Origin: DATAOG01 sp963798075
GTDB lineage: Bacteria; Pseudomonadota; Alphaproteobacteria; Geminicoccales; Geminicoccaceae
Length of the DNA: 64,000 nucleotides
Assembly: GCA_963798075.1 (NCBI GenBank)
Contig: CAWCRU010000004.1
Coordinates: forward strand, 25,702-89,701
Reading direction: 5' to 3'
The notes below the pieces were generated by a model. The model ran no database searches. It saw nothing but the letters and a program-made list of their open reading frames with translations, and was not told where the DNA came from. Shown here piece by piece: positions 1-10,228 of the stretch (position 1 is the first letter of the stretch; each line of letters starts with the position of its first letter). The position numbers and the translations under genes are program-made.

Positions 1-965
1 ACCGCCCGATGCGAGGCTTCCAGAATCACGGCGCTCTGCAGCTGCCGCTGAACCCGGCCGAGCGCGCCCACCGTCCGGTACAGCAGGACCGCCGTGACGA
101 TCAGCTCGGGCGTCGCGACCGACAGCTGCGCCTGCGCCAGATAGATGCCGGCCACGGCGAACAGGACGAAGATCGGCTCGCGCAGCTCGTTCATCAGGTT
201 CTCGGCCACCGCCTGCCGGCGCAGCGCCCGGCGCAGGCTCTCGGCCCGCTTCTCGAGCAGATGCAGAAAATGGGTCTGGCGCGCCATCGCCTTGAGCGGC
301 TTGATGCCGATCAGGGTGTCGCTGAGCAGGGTCACGAAGGCCTGGGTGCTGGTCTGCTGCCGGCGCCCCGCCTTTTTCGCGACCCTGACCAGCGGGCCCA
401 GAATGATCAGGATCACGGCCCCGACGCCCAGCCCGAGCAGCGCCAGGCGCCAGGAGATCAAAAACGCCAGGGTGACGCTGACCGCGGTCTCGACGAGCGA
501 GGCCAGGCACATGGTGGCGAGCATGAAGGCGCGGCCGGCGCGGGTCGCGTCCTGGCTCATGGCATTGGCGAAGCGGCCGACCGGCTGGCGGGTGAAGTAG
601 GACCACTTCACCTCGAGCAGGCTCTGGACGACCGTGGTGCGCAGCTCGGTCGAGACCTCGGCCACCGCGTAGCCGGCGCGGACCAGGGCGAGCACGACCA
701 GCGCCGCCTTGCCGACCACCCCGAACACCACCGCCAGCAGCAGCGTCGACAGCGAGGGCTGCAGGCCGATCGCGTTCATGGCGCCATAGACCATGTCGTG
801 CACGACCGTCGACTGCCCGCTGCTGTCGTTCATCAGCAGCGTGAGCGCCGGCAGCAGGCTCGCGAGCCCGAAGCCCTCGACCAGGTTGGCGAGCAGCAGG
901 CCGGCCATGATGGTCCACTTGGACCAGCCCGGCACGCTCATGAAGATCTCGAAGATCCGGCGCAT
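1..965 (-). CDS. ABC exporter, transmembrane domain (partial, runs off the window)
   Basis: The 321 visible codons are the N-terminal type I exporter membrane domain of an ABC transporter that would be followed by an ATP-binding domain outside the window. Hydrophobic helices are visible at about residues 14-35, 60-85 and 135-175. The segment LLSDTLIGIKPLKAMARQ is the typical cytoplasmic coupling region between helices 4 and 5. The ATG at 965 follows a TTGGAAG ribosome-binding site. It lies 43 bases downstream of lptG on the same strand, so co-transcription with lptF-lptG is likely. The substrate cannot be inferred; lipid or peptide export are both possible. Confidence 0.85.
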   Translation of the reverse strand, partial: MRRIFEIFMSVPGWSKWTIMAGLLLANLVEGFGLASLLPALTLLMNDSSGQSTVVHDMVYGAMNAIGLQPSLSTLLLAVVFGVVGKAALVVLALVRAGYAVAEVSTELRTTVVQSLLEVKWSYFTRQPVGRFANAMSQDATRAGRAFMLATMCLASLVETAVSVTLAFLISWRLALLGLGVGAVILIILGPLVRVAKKAGRRQQTSTQAFVTLLSDTLIGIKPLKAMARQTHFLHLLEKRAESLRRALRRQAVAENLMNELREPIFVLFAVAGIYLAQAQLSVATPELIVTAVLLYRTVGALGRVQRQLQSAVILEASHRA

Positions 966-1008
966 CACTTCCAACCGCTGGGCTTACGACGACGCCCGCC
1001 TCTCGCGC

Positions 1009-2106
1009 TCACGTCTGCGGCTCCGGCCAGGCGCCCGCGGCCGGGCGCCGTTCCTGCTGCAGCAGGAGTGAGGTAGCGCTCGCGGCGAACACGGCGAATG
1101 GTGCCCACGCTGCCAGGGCCGGCGGCAGCAGGCCGAGATCGCCGAAGGTCAGGACCAGGCCATCGAAGGTCCAGCAGACGAACCCGACCGCCACCCCGAA
1201 CGCGATCAACCACCCTTGCGCCCTGCGTCCGCTCACCGGTCGCGCCAGGGCGACGATGATCAGGATCATCGCGACCGTCGTCACCGGCGCGGCGAGCCGC
1301 TCTTGCAGCCAGAGCTTGTAGCGATAGCTCGGCTGGGTTCCAAGCCCCGGCGCGCGGATCGCGCGCAGCAGCTGCGCGAACGGCGTCTCGCGCGGATCGG
1401 CAAGGAACGAGGCGAGCAGCTTGGGATCGAGATCGGCGGGCCAGCGCAGGCTGTCCTCGTGCTCGACCACGCCCGGCCCGATCAGGGTCCTGCTGACGTC
1501 GCGCAAGGTCCACCCCCCCGCCTCCCAGGTGGCGCTCGGCGCCTTGAGCACGGCGACGAGATTGCCCCCCGGGTCGCGCCGGAAGATCGTCACGTCGTCG
1601 ATGCGGCCGGCGGCCGGATCGAGCGCGCGCAGGCGCAAGATGTCGTCGCCCTGGCGCAGCCAGGCGTCGCCGGCGTCGCCGGCGGGCGCATAGTCTCCGA
1701 TGCCCCAGGCCCGCAGCCTGCCGACCGCGACCGGCACCGCCTGGTCATCGATCAGGAACTGGATCACCGCGATCAGCAGCGCTACCGGCAGCACCGCGGC
1801 TGCGAGCCGCGCCTTCGACACGCCGGCGGCCGCGATCGCGGTCAGCTCGCTGTGGCGCGCGAGCTCGGCGAAGGTCAAAAGGCCGGCAAGCATCGCGCTG
1901 ATCGGCAGGAGCTGCGCCACGATCTCGGGCAGGCGCAGCAGCGTGTAGCGCAGGATCGGCAGCAGGACGCTGTCGCTGCCCGCGATCACCTGATCGCCAT
2001 TGGCCAAAAAGTCGAGGATCATCATCAAGGCGGCGAGCCCGGACAGAAGGAGGGCGGCGCGGGCGAGCAGTCGGCGCGCGATGTAGCGGCTGAGCACCGA
2101 GAGCAT
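1009..2106 (-). CDS. lptG: LPS export ABC transporter permease LptG
   Basis: A 365-residue inner-membrane permease of the YjgP/YjgQ family. With LptF and the LptB ATPase it extracts lipopolysaccharide from the inner membrane and feeds the Lpt bridge. The N-terminus starts with the family-type SRYIARRLLARAALLL helix. Three hydrophobic stretches follow, then a soluble periplasmic beta-jellyroll region (about residues 130-250), then three C-terminal helices. Length matches the family. It follows lptF by 41 bases in the same direction, so the pair is an operon. The assignment as G rather than F rests on order (second gene) and on the closer N-terminal resemblance to LptG. Confidence 0.93.
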   Translation of the reverse strand: MLSVLSRYIARRLLARAALLLSGLAALMMILDFLANGDQVIAGSDSVLLPILRYTLLRLPEIVAQLLPISAMLAGLLTFAELARHSELTAIAAAGVSKARLAAAVLPVALLIAVIQFLIDDQAVPVAVGRLRAWGIGDYAPAGDAGDAWLRQGDDILRLRALDPAAGRIDDVTIFRRDPGGNLVAVLKAPSATWEAGGWTLRDVSRTLIGPGVVEHEDSLRWPADLDPKLLASFLADPRETPFAQLLRAIRAPGLGTQPSYRYKLWLQERLAAPVTTVAMILIIVALARPVSGRRAQGWLIAFGVAVGFVCWTFDGLVLTFGDLGLLPPALAAWAPFAVFAASATSLLLQQERRPAAGAWPEPQT

Positions 2107-2147
2107 GCGAAAAATATCCCTGGGCGGCCCTTGGCGCGGGCGCCGCC

Positions 2148-3269
2148 TCAGGCTCGCCGCCGCTTCGGCCGGGCGCCCTGGAGGGCGCCAAGGAACAGCC
2201 AGCCGGCACCCGCGGCGAGGGCCAGAAAGGGCAGCCAGAGCCCGATCCAGGGGGCCAGCAGCTCGCGCTTGGCGAGCGCCTCGCCAAAGTTCAACAGCTG
2301 GTAGTAGACCACCAGGATCAACAGGCCGATGGCAAGGCTGCTGCGCTGGCTGCGCGGGCCGCCGATGAGGGCCAGCGGCGCCGCCAGCAACGGCAGGATC
2401 GGCACCGACGCGATCACCACCAGGCGGGAATGCAGCTCGGCCGCGATCTCGGCCGCGCTGGGTTTGCTCGCGGCGGTCGCCGGCCGGCTCCAGAGCTCGC
2501 TGAGCGTGAGCTCGCGCTGGTCAAAGCCGCGCGGCCGGAAGCTCTCGTCGGCCTCGGTCACCACCGGCCAGCTGAGATTGGCGAAGGTCACGGTGCTGGG
2601 CGGGCCCGCGGCCGGCAGCTCGGCGCGCTCGCCCTGCTCGAGGATCAAAAGCGGGCTCTCGTCGGCCTCGAGCTGCCCCAGCCGGCCGTCCTGACCCGTG
2701 ACCACGGTAGCCCCGCCCCCAGGCCGGTCCTGATAGACGAAGACCTTGCCAAGGCGCAGGCCGTCGGGGGCGGGCGTCGCGCGCTCGGCGAAGAAGGTCA
2801 GGTCGCCCGCATGGATGAAGGTGCCGCCGCGCACGGCCGCGCCCAGCGACGCTTCGGCGACCTGCTGCTTGAGCGCCCGGTAGCCATAGCGCGCATGCGG
2901 GCTGAGCCAGCCGATGATCAGGGCGGCGAGCATGGCCGTCACGATCGCCAGGCCCATGACCGGCGCCAGCAGGCGGGCGAGGCTCCGCCCGGCGCCCGCC
3001 AGGATCACGAACTCGCTGTCCCGCTTGAGGCGCCGGAAGGTCAAAAGAACGCCGAAGAAGAACGCAGCCGGCAGTGCTATGCTCAAAAAATGCGGCAGCA
3101 GCAGCACGAGCATCTGGCCGACGTAGCTGAACGCCTTGTTGGGGTTGGCGACCAGGCTGAACAGGGTGAGGACCCGCTCGAGCAACAGGATCGCGAGTGC
3201 CACCCCGGTCATCACCAAGGAGCTGGTGACGATCTGACGAAGCAGGTAGCGATCGATGATGGTCAGCAC
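2148..3269 (-). CDS. lptF: LPS export ABC transporter permease LptF
   Basis: A 373-residue YjgP/YjgQ-family permease, the partner of LptG in the LptB2FG complex. The N-terminus IIDRYLLRQI leads into the first helix. The segment LTFRRLKRDSEFVILAGAG contains the coupling-helix region that contacts LptB and is diagnostic of the family. A long periplasmic domain (about residues 130-265) separates two membrane halves of three helices each. It is the first gene of the lptF-lptG-ABC exporter run. The 134 bases upstream, up to the tRNA gene, should hold its promoter; lptB and lptC are not in the window. Confidence 0.94.
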   Translation of the reverse strand: MLTIIDRYLLRQIVTSSLVMTGVALAILLLERVLTLFSLVANPNKAFSYVGQMLVLLLPHFLSIALPAAFFFGVLLTFRRLKRDSEFVILAGAGRSLARLLAPVMGLAIVTAMLAALIIGWLSPHARYGYRALKQQVAEASLGAAVRGGTFIHAGDLTFFAERATPAPDGLRLGKVFVYQDRPGGGATVVTGQDGRLGQLEADESPLLILEQGERAELPAAGPPSTVTFANLSWPVVTEADESFRPRGFDQRELTLSELWSRPATAASKPSAAEIAAELHSRLVVIASVPILPLLAAPLALIGGPRSQRSSLAIGLLILVVYYQLLNFGEALAKRELLAPWIGLWLPFLALAAGAGWLFLGALQGARPKRRRA

Positions 3270-3403
3270 TGCCGCGGATACCTGGCGGGCTCGAGCCCGT
3301 TCGGGTCCGCGGGCCGCCCTCGGACCTGCGCCAAACTAGCTTGGATCACCGCTCTGTCCAGGGCCGGGCGCCCTACGCCGCTCCCGGCCGGGGGCGCGCG
3401 CGG

Positions 3404-3478
3404 TGGTGGGCGGTGCTGGGATTGAACCAGCGACCCCTCGCGTGTGAAGCGAGTGCTCTCCCGCTGAGCTAACCGCCC
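3404..3478 (-). tRNA. tRNA-Val (anticodon CAC)
   Basis: A full cloverleaf can be drawn on the minus strand. The acceptor stem is GGGCGGT/ACCGCCC, the D arm is GCTC/GAGC, and the anticodon stem CTCGC/GCGAG encloses the loop TTCACAC (anticodon CAC, reading GUG valine codons). The T arm is GCTGG-TTCAATC-CCAGC and the discriminator is A. The 3' CCA is encoded in the DNA. Confidence 0.96.
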
Positions 3479-3518
3479 GTCTGCGCCGCACCGCTATAGG
3501 AGGGCCCTCCAAGCAGTG

Positions 3519-4223
3519 TCAAGCCGGCGCCGCCGGGCCGTTGCCAGGGTCGCGACCGAGGCTGGCGAGGGCAGCGCCGAGCTCGGCCATGTCGTCGATC
3601 ACGCGATCGGGGCCCAGCTCGCGCGCCGGGACCGGCGTGTAGCCGAAGCTCACCAGCACGCAGGGCACGCCTGCGGCGCGCGCGGTCAAGAGGTCGGTGC
3701 GGCTGTCGCCGACCATCGCCGCCCGGCCGCCATCGACGCCAAGGCGCGCCAGCACCGCCCGCAGGTGACCGGCGTCGGGCTTGCGCACCGGCAGGGCATC
3801 GCCGCCGATGACCGCGGCGAAGAAGCGGTCGAGACCCAGCCCGGCGAGCAGCCGGTCGGTCGGCGCCTGCGGCTTGTTGGTGCAGATCCCAAGGCGGACG
3901 CCGGCCGTCGCCAGCTCCGCGAGCATCAGGGTCACGCCCGCATAGACCTGGCCGGAGCGCACCGGCATCTTCGTGTAGCGGCGCAGAAACTCCGCAAACA
4001 GCGCGTCGAGGTCGAGGCGCGGCGGCACCCCGCCCGAGGCCCGCAGGCCGCGCTCCAGGAGCGCCCGCGCGCCGTCGCCGATCATCGGCCGCAGCTCGGC
4101 CAGCGTGAGGCCGGGCCGCCCGAGTTCGGCCAGCATCTCGTTGACCAGAGCGTGCAGGTCGGGCGCGCTGTCGATCAAGGTGCCGTCGAGGTCGAACACG
4201 ACCGCCGCAAACCGGAGCGCCAA
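3519..4223 (-). CDS. gph: Phosphoglycolate phosphatase (HAD family)
   Basis: A 234-residue HAD hydrolase that dephosphorylates 2-phosphoglycolate, a product of DNA 3'-end repair and of RubisCO oxygenation. Motif I is FDLDGTLIDS (nucleophile and acid Asp), motif II lies in CTNKP, motif III is in the RKP segment, and motif IV is GDSRTD. The cap begins HALVNEMLAELG and contains PMIGDGARALLERG, both typical of Gph. The reading frame stays open far upstream, but the start is best placed at TTG 4223, which has AAGGA seven bases before it; no in-frame ATG lies near motif I. The gene is divergent from glmU, with a 114-base shared promoter region. Confidence 0.9.
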   Translation of the reverse strand: MALRFAAVVFDLDGTLIDSAPDLHALVNEMLAELGRPGLTLAELRPMIGDGARALLERGLRASGGVPPRLDLDALFAEFLRRYTKMPVRSGQVYAGVTLMLAELATAGVRLGICTNKPQAPTDRLLAGLGLDRFFAAVIGGDALPVRKPDAGHLRAVLARLGVDGGRAAMVGDSRTDLLTARAAGVPCVLVSFGYTPVPARELGPDRVIDDMAELGAALASLGRDPGNGPAAPA

Positions 4224-4337
4224 ACGTTTCGTCCTTGCTTTTACCGGGAGGATCGGTTGCGTTAAATACTCAGCAATTGCCTGGCCGCAAAGTGCCGCCG
4301 GCCGATCGGCATCGCCGATGTGCGAGGTTGGAACGCC

Positions 4338-5678
4338 ATGCCTGCTCCGGTCACCATCGTCCTGCTCGCCGCCGGCAAGGGGACGCGCATGCGATCCGAG
4401 CGGCCCAAGGTCCTGCACCCGCTGGCGGGCCGGCCGATGCTCGCGCATGTCCTGGCCACGGCGGCGGCGCTCGCGCCCGCGCGGGCGGCGGTGGTGCTGG
4501 CGCCGGGCATGGACCAGGTCGCGGCCGAGGTCGAGCGTGGCCCCTTGCCGGCGGTGATCGTCCATCAGGCGCCGCAGCTCGGCACCGCTCATGCCGTGCT
4601 GGCGGCGCGCGCCGAGCTGCCGCCCACGGGCGAGGTGCTGGTGCTCTATGGCGACACGCCGCTCGTGACCGCGGCGACCCTTCGCCAGCTGCTGGAGGCG
4701 CGGCGCGCGGCCGATGCCGCGGTCGCGGTGCTCGGCTTTCGGCCGCCCGATCCGACGGGCTACGGCCGCCTCGCCCTGGACCAGGCCGGCCTCGCCCGGA
4801 TCGTCGAGGAGCGGCATGCCGATGCGACCCTGAAGCGGGATGGCGCCTGCAACGCCGGCATCATGGCGTTCGATGCCGCGCGGCTGCTGCCGCTGCTCGA
4901 CGCGATCGAGATCAAGCAGCCCAAGGGCGAGTATTACCTCACCGACGTGGTCGAGCACGCGCGCGCCCGAGGCTGGGCCTGCACCGCGATCGAGGGCCCC
5001 TACGAGGCCGGGCTCGGCATCAACTCGCAGACCCAGCTGGCCGAGGCGGAGGCGATCCTCCAGCAGCGGCTGCGGGCGGCGGCGATGGCGGCGGGCGTCA
5101 CCATGATCGCGCCCGAGACGGTATACCTCGCCGCCGATACCGAGCTTGCGGCCGGCGTCGAGGTCGGCCCCTTCGTCGTCTTCGGAGCCGGGGTCAAGGT
5201 CGCCCCGAACGCGCGCATCCTGTCCTTTTGCCACCTCGAGGGGGTGCGGATCGGAGCCGGCGCCGAGATCGGGCCGTTCGCCCGTCTGCGCCCCGGCGCC
5301 GCGATCGGCGAGCGCGCCAAGGTCGGCAACTTCGTCGAGGTCAAGAACGCCACCCTCGAGGCCGGCGCCAAGGCCAACCATCTGAGCTACATCGGCGATG
5401 CCCGGGTCGGCGCCAGGTCCAACATCGGCGCCGGCACGATCACCTGCAACTACGACGGCGCCGCCAAGCACCGGACCGAGATCGGCAAGGGCGTCTTCAT
5501 CGGCTCCAACTCGGCCCTGGTGGCGCCGATTGCGATCGGCGATGGCGCCTTCGTCGGCGCCGGCAGCACGATCAATCGCGACGTGCCGGCCGGGAGCCTC
5601 AGCATCGCGCGGGCCCGCCAGACCGACATCCCGGACGGCGCCGCCCGGATCCGCGGCCGCCGGCGGCCGGGGACGTAA
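4338..5678 (+). CDS. glmU: Bifunctional GlmU: GlcN-1-P acetyltransferase / GlcNAc-1-P uridylyltransferase
   Basis: The protein (446 residues) makes UDP-N-acetylglucosamine for peptidoglycan and lipid A. Residues 1-225 form the uridylyltransferase Rossmann fold with the signature LLAAGKGTRMRSERPKVLHP and the YYLTDVVE segment. The C-terminal half is a left-handed beta-helix of hexapeptide repeats, with the acetyltransferase elements NFVEVKNA, KANHLSYIGDA and IGAGTITCNYDGAAK. The ATG at 4338 is preferred over GTG 4320 because GAGGTTGG precedes it and translation then starts directly at the core fold. The GlmS gene follows after 27 bases, so the two steps of the pathway are co-transcribed. Confidence 0.96.
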   Translation: MPAPVTIVLLAAGKGTRMRSERPKVLHPLAGRPMLAHVLATAAALAPARAAVVLAPGMDQVAAEVERGPLPAVIVHQAPQLGTAHAVLAARAELPPTGEVLVLYGDTPLVTAATLRQLLEARRAADAAVAVLGFRPPDPTGYGRLALDQAGLARIVEERHADATLKRDGACNAGIMAFDAARLLPLLDAIEIKQPKGEYYLTDVVEHARARGWACTAIEGPYEAGLGINSQTQLAEAEAILQQRLRAAAMAAGVTMIAPETVYLAADTELAAGVEVGPFVVFGAGVKVAPNARILSFCHLEGVRIGAGAEIGPFARLRPGAAIGERAKVGNFVEVKNATLEAGAKANHLSYIGDARVGARSNIGAGTITCNYDGAAKHRTEIGKGVFIGSNSALVAPIAIGDGAFVGAGSTINRDVPAGSLSIARARQTDIPDGAARIRGRRRPGT

Positions 5679-5705
5679 ACCTTCGCCTGACAGGAGCTGC
5701 TGCAT

Positions 5706-7529
<1,824 letters not shown>

Positions 7530-7530
7530 C

Positions 7531-7548
7531 CGCGCGGGCGCCCGCGCG
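7531..7548. terminator. Perfect 9-bp palindrome just after glmS
   Basis: An uninterrupted inverted repeat of C/G bases begins two bases after the glmS stop codon. As RNA it would fold into a seven-pair stem with a four-base loop. There is no T-run, so it is only a candidate terminator or mRNA 3'-end stabiliser. Confidence 0.35.
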
Positions 7549-7789
7549 CTGTCTGCCCGCCGGGCGGCGCCCGTCCGCTCGCCGCGGCTTGCGGCATGCG
7601 CGCAACAGTCGCTCGACGAGCCTCGGCGGTGGGTGAGCTGTTTATCGTTTCTTAACCAAACGCGGCGATTGTACCGCCTCAGCGCCGGCCACCGGCAGTC
7701 CCGATCGTGGTCGAGACCCGCAGCGCGCGGGCCCCGCCGCGGGATCCGACGGGCCGGGCAGCAATTCACCCCAGCCCCACGAGGCGGTC

Positions 7790-8536
7790 ATGACGGATAC
7801 TCTTGCTCCCGCCGCCGCCAGTTTTCCAGCTGCCGCCGGCGCGCCCGGATTGGCGTCGCGGCAGGGTCTCCTGGCGAACTGGTTCGCCGTCCTGTCGGAG
7901 GATGACACGGCGTCTTATCGCTATCTCCTGCTGCTGCGCTTTTTGGTGCTGAACCTGGTCGCGGCGGCCCTGCTCGGAGCCGCCTGGCTCAAGGGCTGGG
8001 TCGAGGTCGTGTTCGGCAGCGACACCACGCAGCTGGTCTCGGTGATCACGCTGGTGTTCGCTTACGGCCTGTTCAGCTGCGGGCGCAAGATCGTCCTGAC
8101 CAGCACCGAGATCAATCAGCTCAAGGGGCCGGGCAGCGACCGCTCGGCGCGCGGCGCCCGCTATCTGCAGGCCATGCAGGGCCGCGACGGCCAGAGCCGC
8201 GCGCTCTCGGCCTCGACGCTCAAGCTCAAGCTCGGCGCCCGCATCGGGTCGATCCGGCACATCGCCAACAGCCTCGTGTTTTTGGGCCTGATCGGCACCG
8301 TGGTCGGGTTCATCATCGCGCTCTCGGGCATCGATCCCGAAGCCGCCGCCGATATCGATGCGATCGGCCCCATGGTCTCGACCCTGATCAGCGGCATGTC
8401 GGTGGCGCTCTACACGACCCTGGTCGGCGCGGTCCTGAACGTCTGGCTGATGCTCAACTATCGGATCCTGGAGAGCGGCACGATCACCCTGGTGACCACG
8501 ATCGTCGAGCTTGGGGAGCGCCATGCACGGTCTTGA
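7790..8536 (+). CDS. MotA/TolQ/ExbB-type proton-channel membrane protein
   Basis: A 248-residue protein with four hydrophobic segments, at about 46-68, 75-93, 160-182 and 195-222. The third contains GLIGTVVGFIIAL, matching the GLLGTVxGI core of the MotA/TolQ/ExbB channel family, and the last resembles the paired pore helix. A cytoplasmic stretch of about 65 residues links helices 2 and 3. These proteins form a proton channel that drives a single-helix partner. The next gene overlaps its 3' end by 14 bases and encodes such a single-helix protein, so the two probably assemble. It is neither TolQ nor ExbB by neighbourhood, since there is no tolRAB or exbD. Family is confident; the process powered is unknown. 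Confidence 0.82.
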   Translation: MTDTLAPAAASFPAAAGAPGLASRQGLLANWFAVLSEDDTASYRYLLLLRFLVLNLVAAALLGAAWLKGWVEVVFGSDTTQLVSVITLVFAYGLFSCGRKIVLTSTEINQLKGPGSDRSARGARYLQAMQGRDGQSRALSASTLKLKLGARIGSIRHIANSLVFLGLIGTVVGFIIALSGIDPEAAADIDAIGPMVSTLISGMSVALYTTLVGAVLNVWLMLNYRILESGTITLVTTIVELGERHARS

Positions 8537-9131
8537 GCAGCTCGAGCAGGACGATGGCGACACGGTCTTTCGCGATGTCATCATGCTGGCGCTGGCCGGG
8601 TTCGTGGCGATGGTCATCCTGCTGCTGCCGCACCTGAACCCGCCCGGCAAGGCCGCCCAGGAGAACACCTACCCGCCCGGCAACGTGATCGTCGAGGTCC
8701 GCTGGCCGGACGATCTCGACAGCGACGTCGACCTCTGGGTCCAGGCGCCGGGCGACCGGCCGGTCGGCTACTCCAACAAGGGCGGCCTGATCTTCAATCT
8801 CCTGCGCGACGATCTCGGCAAGCGGGCCGATGCGACCGGCATGAACTACGAGGTGTCGTACTCGCGCGGCATCCCGGCCGGCGAATACACGGTCAACGTG
8901 CACCTCTACCGCAACACGGCCGGCGTCCTGCCGATCCCGGTGACGGTCGTGACCAGCGTCAAGAAGTCGGCCAAGGACTCGGCGCGGCAGCTGCTGGCCA
9001 GCAAGATCGAGCTCGTGCGCGAGGGCGAGGAATTGACCGTCTACCGCTTCAAGCTGTCGGCGGACGGCGACCTCGTTCCGGGCAGCGTGCACAGTCTGCA
9101 GCGCAACCTGCGGGCCTGGAGGACGTCATGA
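8523..9131 (+). CDS. Single-pass periplasmic protein with DUF2135-like beta domain, predicted motor partner
   Basis: This 202-residue protein has a short cytoplasmic start and one helix (about 18-36), then a periplasmic domain. The helix begins FRDVIMLALAG, where Asp18 sits where ExbD/TolR/MotB carry their proton-accepting Asp; that alignment is my inference. The periplasmic part contains DLDSDVDLWVQAPGDRPVGY and later IPAGEYTVNVHLYRN. These are reminiscent of DUF2135/YfaP-like beta-sandwich domains, and no OmpA or TolR fold is apparent. ATG 8523 has GGGGAG before it. The gene overlaps both neighbours, so the three products are translationally coupled. Confidence 0.7.
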   Translation: MHGLEQLEQDDGDTVFRDVIMLALAGFVAMVILLLPHLNPPGKAAQENTYPPGNVIVEVRWPDDLDSDVDLWVQAPGDRPVGYSNKGGLIFNLLRDDLGKRADATGMNYEVSYSRGIPAGEYTVNVHLYRNTAGVLPIPVTVVTSVKKSAKDSARQLLASKIELVREGEELTVYRFKLSADGDLVPGSVHSLQRNLRAWRTS

Positions 9132-9646
9132 CCGAGCTCACCTATCTGTTCGCCGCGGTCGCGGTCGTCGCCGGCCTGATGACCAGCATCAGCATCTGGG
9201 CGCCGCGCCGGCTGTGGATCAAGGTGGCCGCCATCGGCGCCGCGGCGTTGTTTCTGCCGACCACCTACGCCAGTCTGAGCCGGTTGCTGAGCATGCCCAA
9301 GCCGGTCCAGCTCGAGTGGTGGCTGGCCAACGCCGACGAGGCGACCGTGCTGGCGTCCACCTTCCGCGAGAACGAGGCGATCTACGTCTGGCTGCAACTG
9401 GCCGACGTCCGCGAGCCGCGCGCCTACGCGCTGCCGTGGAACCGCGACCTCGCGGAGCAGCTCCAGACCGCCCAGCGGGAAGCCGCCGAGAACCAGACCC
9501 AGGTCCAGATGCGCCTGCCGTTCGAGCAGTCGCTGGAGGATCGGGAGCCCAAGTTCTACGCCATGCCGCAACCGCAGTCGCCGCCCAAGGATGTCGACCA
9601 GGGGACGGCCCAGATCTATCGTCGTCAGGCGCAGAAGAACCCCTAG
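9128..9646 (+). CDS. Uncharacterised two-helix membrane protein of the motor operon
   Basis: No known family is recognised. The 172-residue product has two N-terminal membrane helices (about 4-26 and 30-48) followed by a soluble domain. That domain contains WWLANADEATVLASTFRENE, a polar Gln/Glu-rich stretch and a proline-rich tail. The start overlaps the stop of the previous gene as ATGA, the classic signature of coupled translation. It is therefore a probable third component of the TolQ-like complex rather than an independent protein. The tail of about 60 residues lacks hydrophobic segments and, by the positive-inside rule, is more likely periplasmic; this is weak evidence. Confidence 0.65.
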   Translation: MTELTYLFAAVAVVAGLMTSISIWAPRRLWIKVAAIGAAALFLPTTYASLSRLLSMPKPVQLEWWLANADEATVLASTFRENEAIYVWLQLADVREPRAYALPWNRDLAEQLQTAQREAAENQTQVQMRLPFEQSLEDREPKFYAMPQPQSPPKDVDQGTAQIYRRQAQKNP

Positions 9647-9801
9647 CAGAGCGGCGCCTGGCGCGGTCGCGGCCGAGCAGCGGCCCCGCTGTTTGCCCGG
9701 CCTCTACCTCCAAAAGGAGATGAGAATCGGCTGGCATCTTCGCGTCAAAGTGCTAATCTGAATCGACTGGGCGCGGACATCTTTGGGATAGGAGACCACA
9801 A

Positions 9802-9972
9802 ATGTCGCGGGCTCGCCCGACTTCAGCAACTTCGGTGCCGCCGCCACCGCGGCCGCCGATCTGTGCCGACACCGGGGTGTGGCAGCTTGCGGACGGGGTG
9901 CTGTTCAGCGTGTTGTCGTCACTGGTGCTCTGGGGCATCATCATCACCAGCATCCACCACGCCCTGAGCTAG
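9802..9972 (+). CDS. 56-residue single-helix membrane peptide
   Basis: A short open frame with a good ribosome-binding site (ATAGGAG, seven bases before ATG). The product begins with a basic, proline-rich head (SVPPPPRPPI) and ends in one membrane helix, about residues 31-50 (VLFSVLSSLVLWGIIITS). It lies 155 bases downstream of the three-gene TolQ-like operon on the same strand and is followed by a hairpin. It could be a small accessory subunit or an unrelated membrane peptide. The coding call rests on the start context, codon usage and clear hydrophobic pattern. Confidence 0.5.
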   Translation: MSRARPTSATSVPPPPRPPICADTGVWQLADGVLFSVLSSLVLWGIIITSIHHALS

Positions 9973-9980
9973 CACGACCG

Positions 9981-10003
9981 CGCGGCCTAAGGCTGGGGCC
10001 GCG
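9981..10003. terminator. Hairpin after the small membrane peptide gene
   Basis: CGCGGCC and GGCCGCG form a perfect seven-pair stem around a nine-base loop, eight bases after the stop codon. There is no T-run. It is a candidate terminator for the TolQ-like operon. Confidence 0.35.
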
Positions 10004-10228
10004 GATGCGAGGGCGAACCCGGAAACCGGCGCCTGCAGCAAAGAGCGACGCCTGGTCGCGGCGTCGAGCGTCGGCGGCTTTCGCCATCCCCTCGGTTGCC
10101 GGCGGCGACCCGCCGGATCCCTGCCAGATCCCCGCCCGATCCCGAAAAGCCGGCAAGACCTGCTAAGCCGGCGGCGGCTTCACGATACGCTCAGCGATTT
10201 CGTCCCCAGGACCAGTCCGCGACCCCCG

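Noticed and set aside
9..1076. A 355-codon plus-strand frame at the window start
   Set aside because: Antisense to an ABC exporter membrane domain and lptG; composition is that of a shadow frame.
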